NCBI GenBank assembly: GCA_947568835.1
Contig: OX387610.1
Span: 12,195,001 to 12,259,000 of the forward strand
From: Protonemura montana
Taxonomy: Eukaryota; Arthropoda; Insecta; Plecoptera; Nemouridae
Reading direction: 5' to 3'
DNA length: 64,000 nt
A model generated the notes under the pieces. It did not search any database. It saw only the letters and a program-made list of their open reading frames with translations, and was not told the DNA's origin. A program made the translations under genes and the position numbers. This document shows positions 1-10,187 of the stretch, one piece after another. Each line of letters opens with the position of its first letter. The first letter of the stretch is position 1.

Positions 1-574
1 CTGGAATGTGGGGTTAATATTTCAGGTCTCATTCACACAGCAATCGTCAAGTCCGTGGTAACCGTGGACCTGAGTTTAGCATTTCCTTATTATTTCACAC
101 GCCTTACTACTTTTTCTTGATTTAACAAGAATAAGATTTTTCTACGTTTTTGCACCCTATCTAAAAGGTACTGGCGTATTCTCATAACGCTAGTGTTCAA
201 TTGTCCGCGCGAAAAATAGCCGCCAAAAGACTACTTTACTTACAAAAATGGAGAATGCTCTTAAGTGGATGCACCGTCGTTTGGAGTTTACAGAAATTTT
301 ATTTCGTTATTTCTTGCAGACCACTGGCATTTGAGACCGGTTTACGCTCAATTAATCTCTATTAATGCTAACCTCAACGACTGATGTACATGGATCGATA
401 TTTTGTGTCGTAATTATTTAATTCTAGAGATTTTTAAGAAGGATGGCTACTAGCGCCATCGGGTATTGTCTTCCGTTACCATGTGTTGCCAGCTCGTTTT
501 ATCCGCAGAAAGCTTAACATTAAAATTGGCTAACACAACCTAAACGCTCAACGATCCAGGTTCCTCCCTGTTAC

Positions 575-821
575 CTGTGCAGCACGCCAGACGGCCCCAG
601 CTTCCCGGTATTCCTTCAACGCCGTGTCGATCTCATCCAGACAAAGTCGACGGAGTCTTCGTACGCAATCCACGGCCGCCACCTGATTGGCCGCAGTTGC
701 ACAAAGCCCTGCCCTCGCGGCAAGTCCCGCCCCTTGCGACGGAAGGTTGGCCAACACAAAGCCAGCAAGGCGGTTTGGGGTTACCGGCAATGAGACCGGG
801 AAGACTCGGCTTTCCGATTTT
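575..821 (-). CDS. TXNDC11: TXNDC11 exon 11 (last in window)
   Basis: Acceptor ggttgcag, donor GCACAG|gtaaca, phase 2 in and 0 out. Encodes the end of the second thioredoxin domain and the start of the helical C-terminal region. Reading past the donor gives a stop eight codons later, so at least one further exon should lie outside the window. Confidence 0.85.
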
Positions 822-3800
822 CTGCAACCGAGGACCACAACCAAGGTCACTTCAATTCAATTCAATTTTCTTCATTTTGTAACACATAGAGTACAAAAAA
901 GGCGATATTCAATATTTTTTGGCAGGACTGGGTCGCTGCCCTATTGATCTCCCATATAACGCGTTTATTTTTGTTGTACATTGACTATTCTCCAATATGC
1001 AGTGGTGGCATAATATGACTGCTATTTGTTCTTACAAAACAACAGAGAAACTACTACTATTTGTACCCAATTCTCCTGCTTTATTTGCAGGGAGCAGACG
1101 GTTACCTCCTCTGGGTAGAATGTGTTGTAAACGAAGGAGTGGAAAGAGATGATAGTGAATACTCGAATAATTAAAATGTAACTCGTGTAATCAAAAAATA
1201 ACTTGCATAAGCAAAAGAAAACTTGTGTTATCAAAATAAAACATAGCCCCTGAAGTGAAACGTAATCTGTGTTCTAGTATCAGTAAGTTAGGAAAAACCG
1301 CCAATTTGTTCGGGATTTTATTTCAGAAAATACAAAATACGTTAGTTTTTTAGTTATTGACCCTTATTATTTTATTTAGATGCATTTAGGAAGCTTGAAC
1401 TAGGTAATTGTTATAAATTAGTGTGGTTCTTTTGTTATCGGAAAATTTTTAGGACTGCTCGTACCCTTGATAAAGTAACAGGTACAAGTTACAAAATGTT
1501 TGGAAATTTAGTTGTTTTTCACTTAGCATTCAAAACCCTGTTTAAATAGTTTTTGTTAAAATCAGATTGTTTATCGCCTTGTATTCTATCACATCAATGA
1601 TAAACTACCTTTTGTTTGCAATCGAAACGTCACCCTGAAGTTATTTGTAAATATTAGATGATGCAGTCTAAGCGATCAGCCAGGACTACTCTTGGGTTAA
1701 ATACCGTAAATCATCGCCGAACAACTGCGAACTAGGGGCAAATAACCCGGCAAAACTTGACTCACCTATTTGCTGGGAAGATTATGATCGTGGGATAATG
1801 GTGCATCGTCAGTTCCCATGGAAGGTCGTTGCTCTCTCCATCGATCCGTACGAAGGCCAGGTCGGGTACGGCTCGGAACGTGCGCGCAGTGGACAGGAAC
1901 GCGTGCGAGACGGCGCCGCAGAACGCACAGAACGGGGAGTGGTAGAGAACGACCACGGTCTGTGAGAAGAATTGGGAGTTGAACAATTTCTCTTTGCTTG
2001 TCACGGTAATCAATGGTTGAATGAGCAAAATGAGACTCAATTGGACTGCACGGTTTGCTCTCTACCGACCAGTTGGATATTTGCAGAGCACTGTCAAAAT
2101 TTCTGAACGCTACATTTTTGGAAACACTCAGCTGGATATATATATTTATAAATATAAATATATAAATATTTTTTAAAACAAGAACTTGATAAATTGTCAC
2201 TGAAGCAAGGCTTTCCATCCATCGCTTGCTGGTTTCAGGTTCTACATGAAAACATCAGAAAAAAAGCATACATCCTGCAAACTTGATATATGCTAGTACT
2301 TAACAAATCATAACCAAATTTTAAAAACATGTTAATAATTTTGAGATTTACCGTGCCTTAAAGTTTAACTTCCACTGGTAGCCATATTTCAGTTTACTGT
2401 AAAATTTTGAAATGTTTTTTTTTTTAGATTTTTGGCCAATTTTGCAGCATATTTAAATCCCATCAAACTTTATGACATTTTCAACACTACCTTTTGAAGA
2501 AACAAGACATTTTTGACAAAAACTATTTGAACTAAGTTTTGTATGCTAGTTGAAGAACAACTAAACTTCCCAACGTTTCGTAACTTGTACCTGTCTGTTA
2601 CTTTATCAAGGGTAAGAGCAGTCCTGATAATTTTCACTTCTCTTAGTATGCAATCACTTAGCATTCAAACCCCAGTATCAATAGTTTTCGTCAAATTTTG
2701 TGCTACTGTTAGATAAAGTAGACATGAGTCTAGAAACTATCATAAGAAATTTTTGTTCTCTATGCAAACGTTGAAAAATAAACGACATCACAACATGAAA
2801 ACTACGATCGTGCTCACCTTGTCGTTGTCCATCACCGTGTCGTGGAATGTGTTTGCCGTGAGTTCCGGAACGCAAGCGACGGAACTATCGTGCCGGCACG
2901 CGTGCACGGGCTGTTCCGGGAACCTGTTCGGCGATATGTTGTCCGCGCTGGAACGACGGGAACGTTCCGCGCGACCTTCCGCGAACAAACGCAGAAACTC
3001 GGCGAGGGAACGAGCGGACACCGGCGCAGACATCGTGAAAGAACTCTCGTCCTGAAATAGAAGACGTTTTGGTAACAAACTTAAAATGACTCACAACTGT
3101 TGCATAAATGATGGAATTTTGTAATTATGATTTTTCATTTTTATGTTAATTTTTACTTAATGTTAGTTTTAAGCGTTATGACAATTTTCAACGCCTGTAA
3201 AAATAACAACTGTTTCGTTTTACGAAAGGGCATGGACCGGCAAATAAGTCAATGAAATGTACAAATGTAATTAAAAAATTTAAAAAAAATTTACAAGTCA
3301 AAATTGCTTCTAGCAATTAGAGGATTTAGAGACAAATTATTTGTTAGATATCAATTTTTAGTTATTACTAGTTAATACTACTTTACAAAACTACTTTGCT
3401 ACTTTAGTATCAATAATAACTAGAAACTACTTAATAAAAGCAATTAAACCAAGGCCGAGCATACAGCAGCCATTTGCTTGTGAATTGTTTCTTAAACAAA
3501 AAGCCAAAATTACTCAAAAAAAACACGCAGGGGCACGTATTGGGGCAGGTGCAAAAGATGGAACAGTGCAACTATAACGTATTAATATTGGATAGTGTAT
3601 ATACGTACTGGATACGTTTAATATGAATGATATGTTTGATACTGATTTAAATTAATGGTAACCCAGTGAAATGAACTGAAAACAATAAAAGCATAATAAT
3701 AATAATAATAGCAACAAAAGTGAAATCAGGGACGTTATACGCTGTAAAATCTCTTGGTTCAGTGGAAATCCTTAATGCAGATAGGAAATGCATTTTCCAT

Positions 3801-6800
3801 GCCCAGCCTCCCAGCACTGACCTGCGCATCGAATACAGCGGCGCCAGCAAAGTGCGGCGGCTTGAGCTGTACGCCCAGCGCGGCAGCAAAGTGAGCAAAC
3901 TGCAACGAGTCCATAGCAAGCAACGACAGAGTGCGATTGGCGTTGCAAGCAAGACCACGCACTCCCCACGGGGGCGTGTCTTTCGTAGGAGGCGTGTCTA
4001 AACCGGCCAGCAAGCTAGCGGCTGTAAGGCGGCGGCATTCCGATCGTTGCCACGACGAAGTCAAGGCAGCTGGGCCGCGAACGTCGTCGGCTTCCAGCAT
4101 CGAGGTCGGAAGTCTGCGAAGAAACAGGTAAAATATTAAAAAAAAATTGTCTTCTGGTTTTTTAATGCCAAGTAAATGTAATCCTTAGGCCCAGTTTCAC
4201 AAAGTTTTCTTGAAAACTAGAACCGTTGAATTTAATTTCGATATTTATCGTAGGTTACTTGCTTTTTAATATCGTTACGTGTATATCAATCGTTGAGGTA
4301 AACATTGATGGAGATTCTTTTAGCATGAAACGTCTCAAAAGCGAGTTAACCTACGAAAAATATCGAAATTAAAATTTAGACGACAGTGGCTCCACTTAAC
4401 GTGATGTTCCCGTACTCTGCATTTTTGTCGGTAAGGTAGTCATTTGGCGGCCATCTTTCACGCAGAGACTGTAACATTGACGTTGAAACTCTACCTATAA
4501 CCTACACTCAACGCTAGAACTAAAGTAGACACGGGCATAGAAACTATAATAAAGTTCTGCTATTGATCTTATAACAAAGCCCTCCTCACTACCTTGGCCT
4601 GGAAAAGGTTTAAGCTAGCGAAGTATGCATCGTTTCTATAATATGACCGCACGACTGTAGCAGCTACTAACGGGTTACTAAGTTATGATTTGCAGGCTTC
4701 TTTATCTACTGTTTATAACTCAAGCACTAGGTAGTTGAGAAAATAACTGGTGTACAAACCGTGTTTATCCTGGTAATGTTTTGTAACATGTACCCGTTAC
4801 TTAATCAAGAGTGAAAGCATTGAATATGCAGGTTCTAGGTAGAGGCAGAACGTTAATGTTAAACTTTCTACGTGAAAGATGGCCACCAAATGACTACTTT
4901 ACCGACAAAAATGCAGAGTACCGGAACACCCTGTTAAGTATGAAATTTAATTTCGATATTTCTCGTAGATTAACTCGCTTTGGGACTTTTCATGCTCAAA
5001 AGATCTCCATCAATGTTTACCTCAACGATTGATATACACGTAACGATATTTTGAGTCGTTATTATTTAATTGTAAAGGTTTGTTTAAAAGGTCGGCTGCA
5101 AACGGTGACGTGGTCTGTTACCTCCGTGGTTCACGTCCAAGGAACGCGGCGTCGCAAGGCAAAGTTGGTCCGACATCCGCCCGGCGCCGACACCGGTGAC
5201 TTGCGTTGTCGCGGCGCGACGCCGTCACGGAGATCGTCACGGACGGTTCCGCGACAAGCGGCTCCGACTGGCATTGTCGTAGCATTGACGACAAGCGCAC
5301 CGAACTTTCTGCAAAGGAAACCAGTGGAAGGTTCCGGCAGCGTTAGAAAACCTGGTAAGAACTTTTTACAAATACTATCATAAAAACTAGTGCTACAGTT
5401 AGGTAAAGTAGACATGAGTCTAAAAACTATGAACATAAGAACTATTTATCCACAAATAAATTGTAAATGAATTGGTTTATCTCTTGTTAACCAAGGTATT
5501 TGAATGCATTGTGAAAAATAAAAGCATTTGTGATAATATGTTTAAATTTTGATTTGCTGAATGACCTATGGACCTATTTTCCAAAACGTCCTCACATACT
5601 TCAATGATAAGAGTGACCACAGGATGGCATAAGAAATGAGCAAATGGAACGTAAGAACACAGCTGGAGAGAAGATACTCTACGTGAACAACGCGACATAG
5701 CCAAAACTTTGACAACTTTCTGCATCTATAGCAACCAGCTTTTAGAACCTCGGCAAGTTGCATTGCTTCTTTCCTCAAATCCTCTAAAAATGTGCATGAA
5801 GAGATGCCATCCGTATCCAAAAAACGCAGAAAAGCAAGACAGGCGCTAGGCAGCAACAAGATTTCTTACCGAGTCGTAGCTGCGGCAGCCATCGAGCGAG
5901 GTCGTTCACCCAAGCGTTGTCCTCACAGTTGTAGTATTCCAACGCCACTTCCCGCAGCTAACAGCGAAACAAAGCGTCAGCAACTTTGCGTTATTATCAC
6001 AAACTCTGACACCCTCTCAAAAACTCATACCCAATCCGAAGACTTAAACCTTGGTCTCCTAATTTCACTGGTGGTACTCTAACCATCTGTGCTAATTCGA
6101 CTCAACTCTTTTGAGAGAAAATTAATATTATAACAATAAATATTATACGATTTTTAGATGAAATCTTATTTAAATTGTAAAAAACACTTGCAATGCGCAG
6201 GGTATTTTATTATTATGACGTAACTAAAATCTGTAACCAATCTAATGACCTGCCCATTGCAATATTTGCAGTTCGAATAATGATTTTTAGAAAATTGGGT
6301 CAGCTAGAGACAAGAAGGAGTCTATGTCATAATCCCAACACTACCATCTTAAAGGTGGTGGCAGAAGTTTTAGAGAGAGGATTGGGAAAGGGGTACAACC
6401 AGGTCCCATTATGATCCATCTAGACCGACTCACAGCCTGGTAGTCTGGGTCGTGGCCGGCCAGTGGGTTCTGCGGCGTGAACAGCACGAGAACCGCACCC
6501 TCGTCGGCGTACGGCGACAGGGTGAGGCTCTTGACCCCGGGCGGAGTCAGCCAAGCCAGGGCTTGGTGTAGCGACGAAGAGGTCCACAGCGAGATCGAGT
6601 CTGCAGACAGCTGGCCGCGGTGGGAGAACTCCTGCAACAAGGCGGACAGGAAATTAGTAACGCTTGCAACGGGCAGGATTTTTGCGTCATATACAAAAAA
6701 AATATAGTCCATTTTCCAAAAGTTTTGTTCAGTGTAGATTTGGTTTGGTTAAAACTCAAATTTTTAGTAGAGGTTTAAGTTCAGTTAAAATTTCGAATAG

Positions 6801-9484
6801 TTTGCACAGCCCTACTCATCGTGCTTCTTAATCTCTCGACAACATGGGTTTGTGGAGGAATCCTGCTGTTTGAGTTAAACTGATCTGTGGAAGGAACGTT
6901 AAGTTGGTGGTCCTCTTAGAGTACTACGATAAGAGTAGGCTACGTTCCGGCACCAGGTTTACTCTCATCATCACTCAATTACTTCCCGATGCCATTAGAC
7001 TAGCGCCACAGGACTGTTATACTTACAAGTGTCTCGTTCCAAAGGAACATCCGAACGGTTGGCGTGGATTGAACATCCCATCGTCGCGACGTGTCCGTGT
7101 CTGTGACGACCGCGAAGCCGACTTCTCGACGCGGGTCTCGCTCCAGGTAACGCAGCGTGGCGGCGTGGAAAGCCGTGAAGCCGATCGCTCCGAGTGGCCC
7201 TCGGAACGTGAAGAAACCGACAACGACGGCCTGGAGCACAGAGTGAGGTTATGTAGGAAACAATTAACGAGTACTTTGCTGCACGGAGCTTGGTACCGTT
7301 GTGCCAAAGTAACTGGGTAATTGCTTCTAGTATGCTAGAAGCTTTGGGATCACAGGTTCAGTCAGAGATAAAATTCAACAACAATGTCAGCCAAAAGGTG
7401 GTAATTATGTAGAAACTCACCAAAGCAAGGCAGTGGTTGGGGTGATAATGGACATAAACTGTTTATAAAGTTTTATCGAACAAACATAGGATGCCACTCA
7501 CTTATTGGCAGAGAAACTAGGCTATGGAATAGCCTGCCATTCAACAAAATTGCCAAAAATTGTAAAACTGTATAGTAACCACTGGAAAGTGCAATTCACT
7601 TATTGTGTATAATGATAATCCTAAGTTGCTAATAAAACCATTATTATTATTATGACCCCTCGATGGAGCTTGCCGACGTTCTTTTAAACAAGCTTCTACA
7701 ATTAAATAATAACAATTTAAATTATCAATAAAAGTATACCAATTGTTGAGTTTAACATGAAAAAATATTCAGACTTCAATGCGAGTAATCTGCAAGAAAT
7801 AACATTTCTTAACACTAGAAACGACGGTGAATCCATCTTGCAGCAACCACAATTTTTGCCAGTATCGTAGTCTTTGATCAATATCTTTTGCGAATGCAGT
7901 TTAACATTAGCGGTAAGACTCTGACAATCCAATGCTTCCAGCAAACGACGACTTATAACTCACGTCATGTCGTGACATCATATCAACGAGCCCGGCCGTC
8001 GAATGCAGTCGTTCGAACGGCCGCAGCACGCGATGCAAGAACGCGGCCATGTGCGCAAACTCGCGCACGCCTTTGTACTGCACACCCTTCGTGCCCTGCA
8101 CGTAAACAATCAGCACCGGGAACGCCTGGATCTTGGCAAAGTGTGCTCGGCATTCACTCAGTGGCTGCCAGCAGTTGATGGCCGCAAAGTGGACCTAGTG
8201 ACGAACAAGCAAACACGGTGAAATCGTCTTGCTTGCAATGAGCTGCGTACGATGCCAAGCTTGCTTCTTTGGTGCATGCGTTTGCAGCCTAGATTGACGA
8301 GTTAGCTTTCAGAGAATGTAATTCGGCTTTGTTTAAAAAGTAACGTAAATCTAATTAAGTTGTGTGAGCAATAAAACTGGGTTCATATTTTAAGAGCTTT
8401 TCCTGACAACAGCAACAAGGTTAGTTGATAAATATTACATTTAAATTATTTTATTTTGATTAATTTTTTTATATACTGAATCAACTATAAACTGAACATA
8501 GTACTGGTGGCAGTTTTTTTTTTCTCTAACACAATTTGTAAAACATTTGAATTGTTCCTTTTTGAAAGTATTTGAAATTTGTAACTGCCAATTTCTCTTC
8601 ATACACAATACTCTCTTCCATTAAGTTCTTTTCTTTAGCTGTCCGTTTTTAATGGCTATGGTTTCACCAAACAAAACACCTCATACAAAAACGTAATTCA
8701 CAGTGTTCATCACTGACAGCCATAGCCAGGTCTTCATGCTGACAACCCAGGTGAGTTTTTCTAGACTCGTACCTGTTGGTGCAAATACTGGGCAGTCTGC
8801 GCAAAGTGCGATCTCAACTCCTGGCTGTCGGCATCCCACGGCGCGTAGTACATCACGAACGAGACGTCCGCCTCCGACACGCGTTCAAAAGCTCTGCCCA
8901 GCTGTCCGCGGAAGTAATCGGTAACGTGCGGTGAACCGCGGAAGAATGGCACGGCTGCCGGGACGGACGACACCTTTGATGAACTGCAATCAGGTAAGTC
9001 GTCAGTGGAGATCTAGGGGTTAGTATTTAGTTTCCTAGATTTTAGCTGTGGAAATGGCTATAAAGCGATAAGTATTTCGTTATCTGCAAAAAATTCTGAA
9101 GAGTAAGAAAGAAGCTAGAATTTGTACGGCTATAACGATGCAGTTATTAACAGCATTTTATACAAAGATAGTAAACCAAAACAATGTAGGACTATAGTTA
9201 GAAGGTTCAACGTTCAATAATTTTTTTTAAAGTGGATACAGATTCATAACCGGGGCCATATTGCACCTTGCGATCAAGCTACATAGTTTCACGTGAACCA
9301 ACCTGTTTTGCAGAGCGGCATATGAGGTGAATATAATAGCCAGGAGGAAGCATATTTCTCGCCCGTACAAATACATCTTCGTCCCGAACTGTGACTCCGT
9401 CGATGTGCTAGTCGAAGAACCACGTCTTCCCTTGACATGTCTGGTGCTCTGTATCTCTGCTCTTACTGGCACTACCAAAGACAT
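575..9484 (-). CDS. TXNDC11: TXNDC11 gene (3' part beyond window)
   Basis: Thioredoxin-domain protein 11, an ER membrane protein that in vertebrates binds dual-oxidase maturation machinery and EDEM proteins. Eleven exons join in phase to 756 codons: 9303-9484, 8773-8983, 7964-8194, 7027-7230, 6434-6631, 5870-5957, 5122-5308, 3822-4113, 2818-3051, 1766-1959, 575-821. Seen: one N-terminal membrane anchor (about residues 43-57), a first thioredoxin-like region with WDADS where an active site would be (residues 110-114), and a second thioredoxin domain with a CAFC active site (Cys620, Cys623) followed by the family's DLPWE and PTIIIFP stretches. Order and spacing match vertebrate TXNDC11. The C-terminal coiled coil only begins in exon 11 and must continue left of base 575. 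The start is the ATG at 9484-9482, the first Met in frame before the anchor. It is divergent from MEAK7. Confidence 0.93.
1766..1959 (-). CDS. TXNDC11: TXNDC11 exon 10 (active thioredoxin domain)
   Basis: Acceptor cttctcacag, donor AATAG|gtgagt, phase 0 in and 2 out. Carries the CAFC redox motif, then RIDGESNDLPWE and the cis-proline segment YPTIIIFPANR. Confidence 0.95.
2818..3051 (-). CDS. TXNDC11: TXNDC11 exon 9
   Basis: 78 codons, phase 0 to 0, acceptor tatttcag, donor GACAAG|gtgagc. Ends with the strand before the second thioredoxin active site (ELTANTFHDTVMDNDK). Confidence 0.92.
3822..4113 (-). CDS. TXNDC11: TXNDC11 exon 8
   Basis: Acceptor tttcttcgcag, donor GCGCAG|gtcagt, phase 2 in and 0 out. 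Contains GLACNANRTLSLLAMDSLQF, the counterpart of the vertebrate GLSCRTNKTLNIYLLDS stretch. Confidence 0.92.
4224..4513. mobile_element. Fold-back MITE, second copy, left arm deleted
   Basis: Same family as 30575-30974, with the outer left arm lost after CGTTGA. The duplication CTAGAAC still flanks it at 4217-4223 and 4514-4520, fixing the duplication length at 7 bp. It lies in TXNDC11 intron 7. Confidence 0.85.
4826..5100. repeat. Degenerate relative of the fold-back MITE
   Basis: Shares the ctacgtgaaagatgg, ccgacaaaaatgcagagta and atcaatgtttacctcaacg segments with the two better copies, then runs into sequence like the gatacatg repeat family. Ends directly before TXNDC11 exon 7. Confidence 0.6.
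5122..5308 (-). CDS. TXNDC11: TXNDC11 exon 7
   Basis: Phase 1 in, phase 2 out; acceptor cctttgcag, donor CGGAG|gtaaca. Encodes a poorly conserved, Arg- and Cys-containing linker that varies between species. Confidence 0.82.
5870..5957 (-). CDS. TXNDC11: TXNDC11 exon 6
   Basis: 29 codons plus one base; acceptor cgctgttag, donor CTCG|gtaaga. Encodes LREVALEYYNCED, the conserved EVALEYNNC region of the family. It has no internal Met, so it was found by similarity and phase. Confidence 0.9.
6434..6631 (-). CDS. TXNDC11: TXNDC11 exon 5
   Basis: 66 codons, phase 0 to 0, acceptor cttgttgcag, donor GCT|gtgagt. Encodes the LVLFTPQNPLA segment, matching the family's FLFIPFNPLA. Confidence 0.92.
6805..7018 (+). 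mobile_element. 5S-type SINE, body and 3' part
   Basis: Contains tctctcgacaacatgggttt, ggctacgttccggcacc and gatgccattagactagcgcc; ends within a few bases of the exon 4 donor of TXNDC11 (7021-7026). Confidence 0.78.
7027..7230 (-). CDS. TXNDC11: TXNDC11 exon 4
   Basis: 68 codons, phase 0 to 0, acceptor gtgctccag, donor CTT|gtaagt. The donor at 7021-7026 lies only a few bases from the 3' end of a SINE fragment (about 6805-7018). Confidence 0.9.
7478..7656 (+). mobile_element. LINE 3' end fragment
   Basis: Encodes RETRLWNSLPFNKIAKN before a stop, again a LINE C-terminus, then an untranslated part ending in aataaaaccattattattat. It lies in TXNDC11 intron 3. Confidence 0.72.
7676..7925 (+). repeat. 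MITE-like family copy
   Basis: Copy of the gatacatg family ending shortly before the exon 3 donor of TXNDC11 (7958-7963). Confidence 0.7.
7964..8194 (-). CDS. TXNDC11: TXNDC11 exon 3
   Basis: 77 codons, phase 0 to 0, acceptor tcactag, donor gtgagt. Continues the first domain with AAINCWQPLSEC and FPVLIVY, the equivalent of the vertebrate NCWW and FPVIYLY segments. Confidence 0.92.
8773..8983 (-). CDS. TXNDC11: TXNDC11 exon 2
   Basis: Acceptor gattgcag, donor CAACAG|gtacga, phase 2 in and 0 out. Encodes the first thioredoxin-like fold with VMYYAPWDADS; both active-site cysteines are absent. Confidence 0.92.
9303..9484 (-). CDS. TXNDC11: TXNDC11 exon 1
   Basis: Start exon: short Ser/Thr-rich cytosolic tail, then the anchor ICFLLAIIFTSYAAL. 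Donor AACAG|gttggt leaves phase 2. A GTG 18 nt upstream is open in frame, but ATG at 9484 is the natural start. Confidence 0.85.
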
Positions 9485-10061
9485 GCTAACTTGGACAACC
9501 ACGTCATGGAGTGCTTAAGCAATCGCAGCCAGTCACATGAACATTGAAACACGGCCTATGTAGTAAATCGATGCCCGATATTGTCACTGATCCGTATATG
9601 AAAGTCATTTTACTTTTTTATAGCTTCTTTTTAATGTAATTACTTTGACAGGCCATACCAAAACATTCCCACATCTTCATTAATATAACCACCAATCACG
9701 GGTCGCCACTTGACAGTTGCACGAATCCAGCTGTTGGTCAGCTGGCGATGAAGTGCGAAAGCAAATTGACTGTTGCGTAACGTAGATAGATATTTAGCAC
9801 AAGGTTTACACCTTCTTTGGGCCAATGAGTTCGTCGAAGGATTGTCTTTTATTTATTCATCCTCAAAATTGTCGACTACTACTGTAAATCATGTGTTATT
9901 TGGTTTTAATTTAAGAGAAGTCGTCACTTTGACAGCTGATCACAACCACGTGCCTTGAGGTTTGCTTGAGGTAGTCCGTGACAAGCCAGTGAAAACCAAA
10001 GAACTCTGCAATATCTTGCATGTCATTATCTAGTCCTTAACAACAAGCCCCCCGCCTCAGT
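9485..10061. promoter_or_regulatory. Divergent promoter region TXNDC11 / MEAK7
   Basis: 577 bp separate the two start codons, so the spacer probably holds both promoters and 5' UTRs. The MEAK7 start is preceded by a pyrimidine-rich tract ending ccgcctcag, which could be the acceptor of a 5' UTR intron. No TATA box or other site can be assigned with confidence. Confidence 0.55.
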
Positions 10062-10187
10062 ATGGGAAATGATTCAAGCAAAAAGGGGAATTCGTCGCGT
10101 GGACGCAGTGGTGTAAATTCTGCTGAAGCTGCTGCTTTGGAAGAATTTTACCACACCATAAGTAACATGAAACCTGGGCAGCTGGCG
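10062..10187 (+). CDS. MEAK7: MEAK7 exon 1 (coding)
   Basis: 42 codons from ATG, donor CTGGCG|gtatgc, phase 0. Encodes the putative myristoylation signal and a Ser/Arg-rich linker. Confidence 0.9.
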
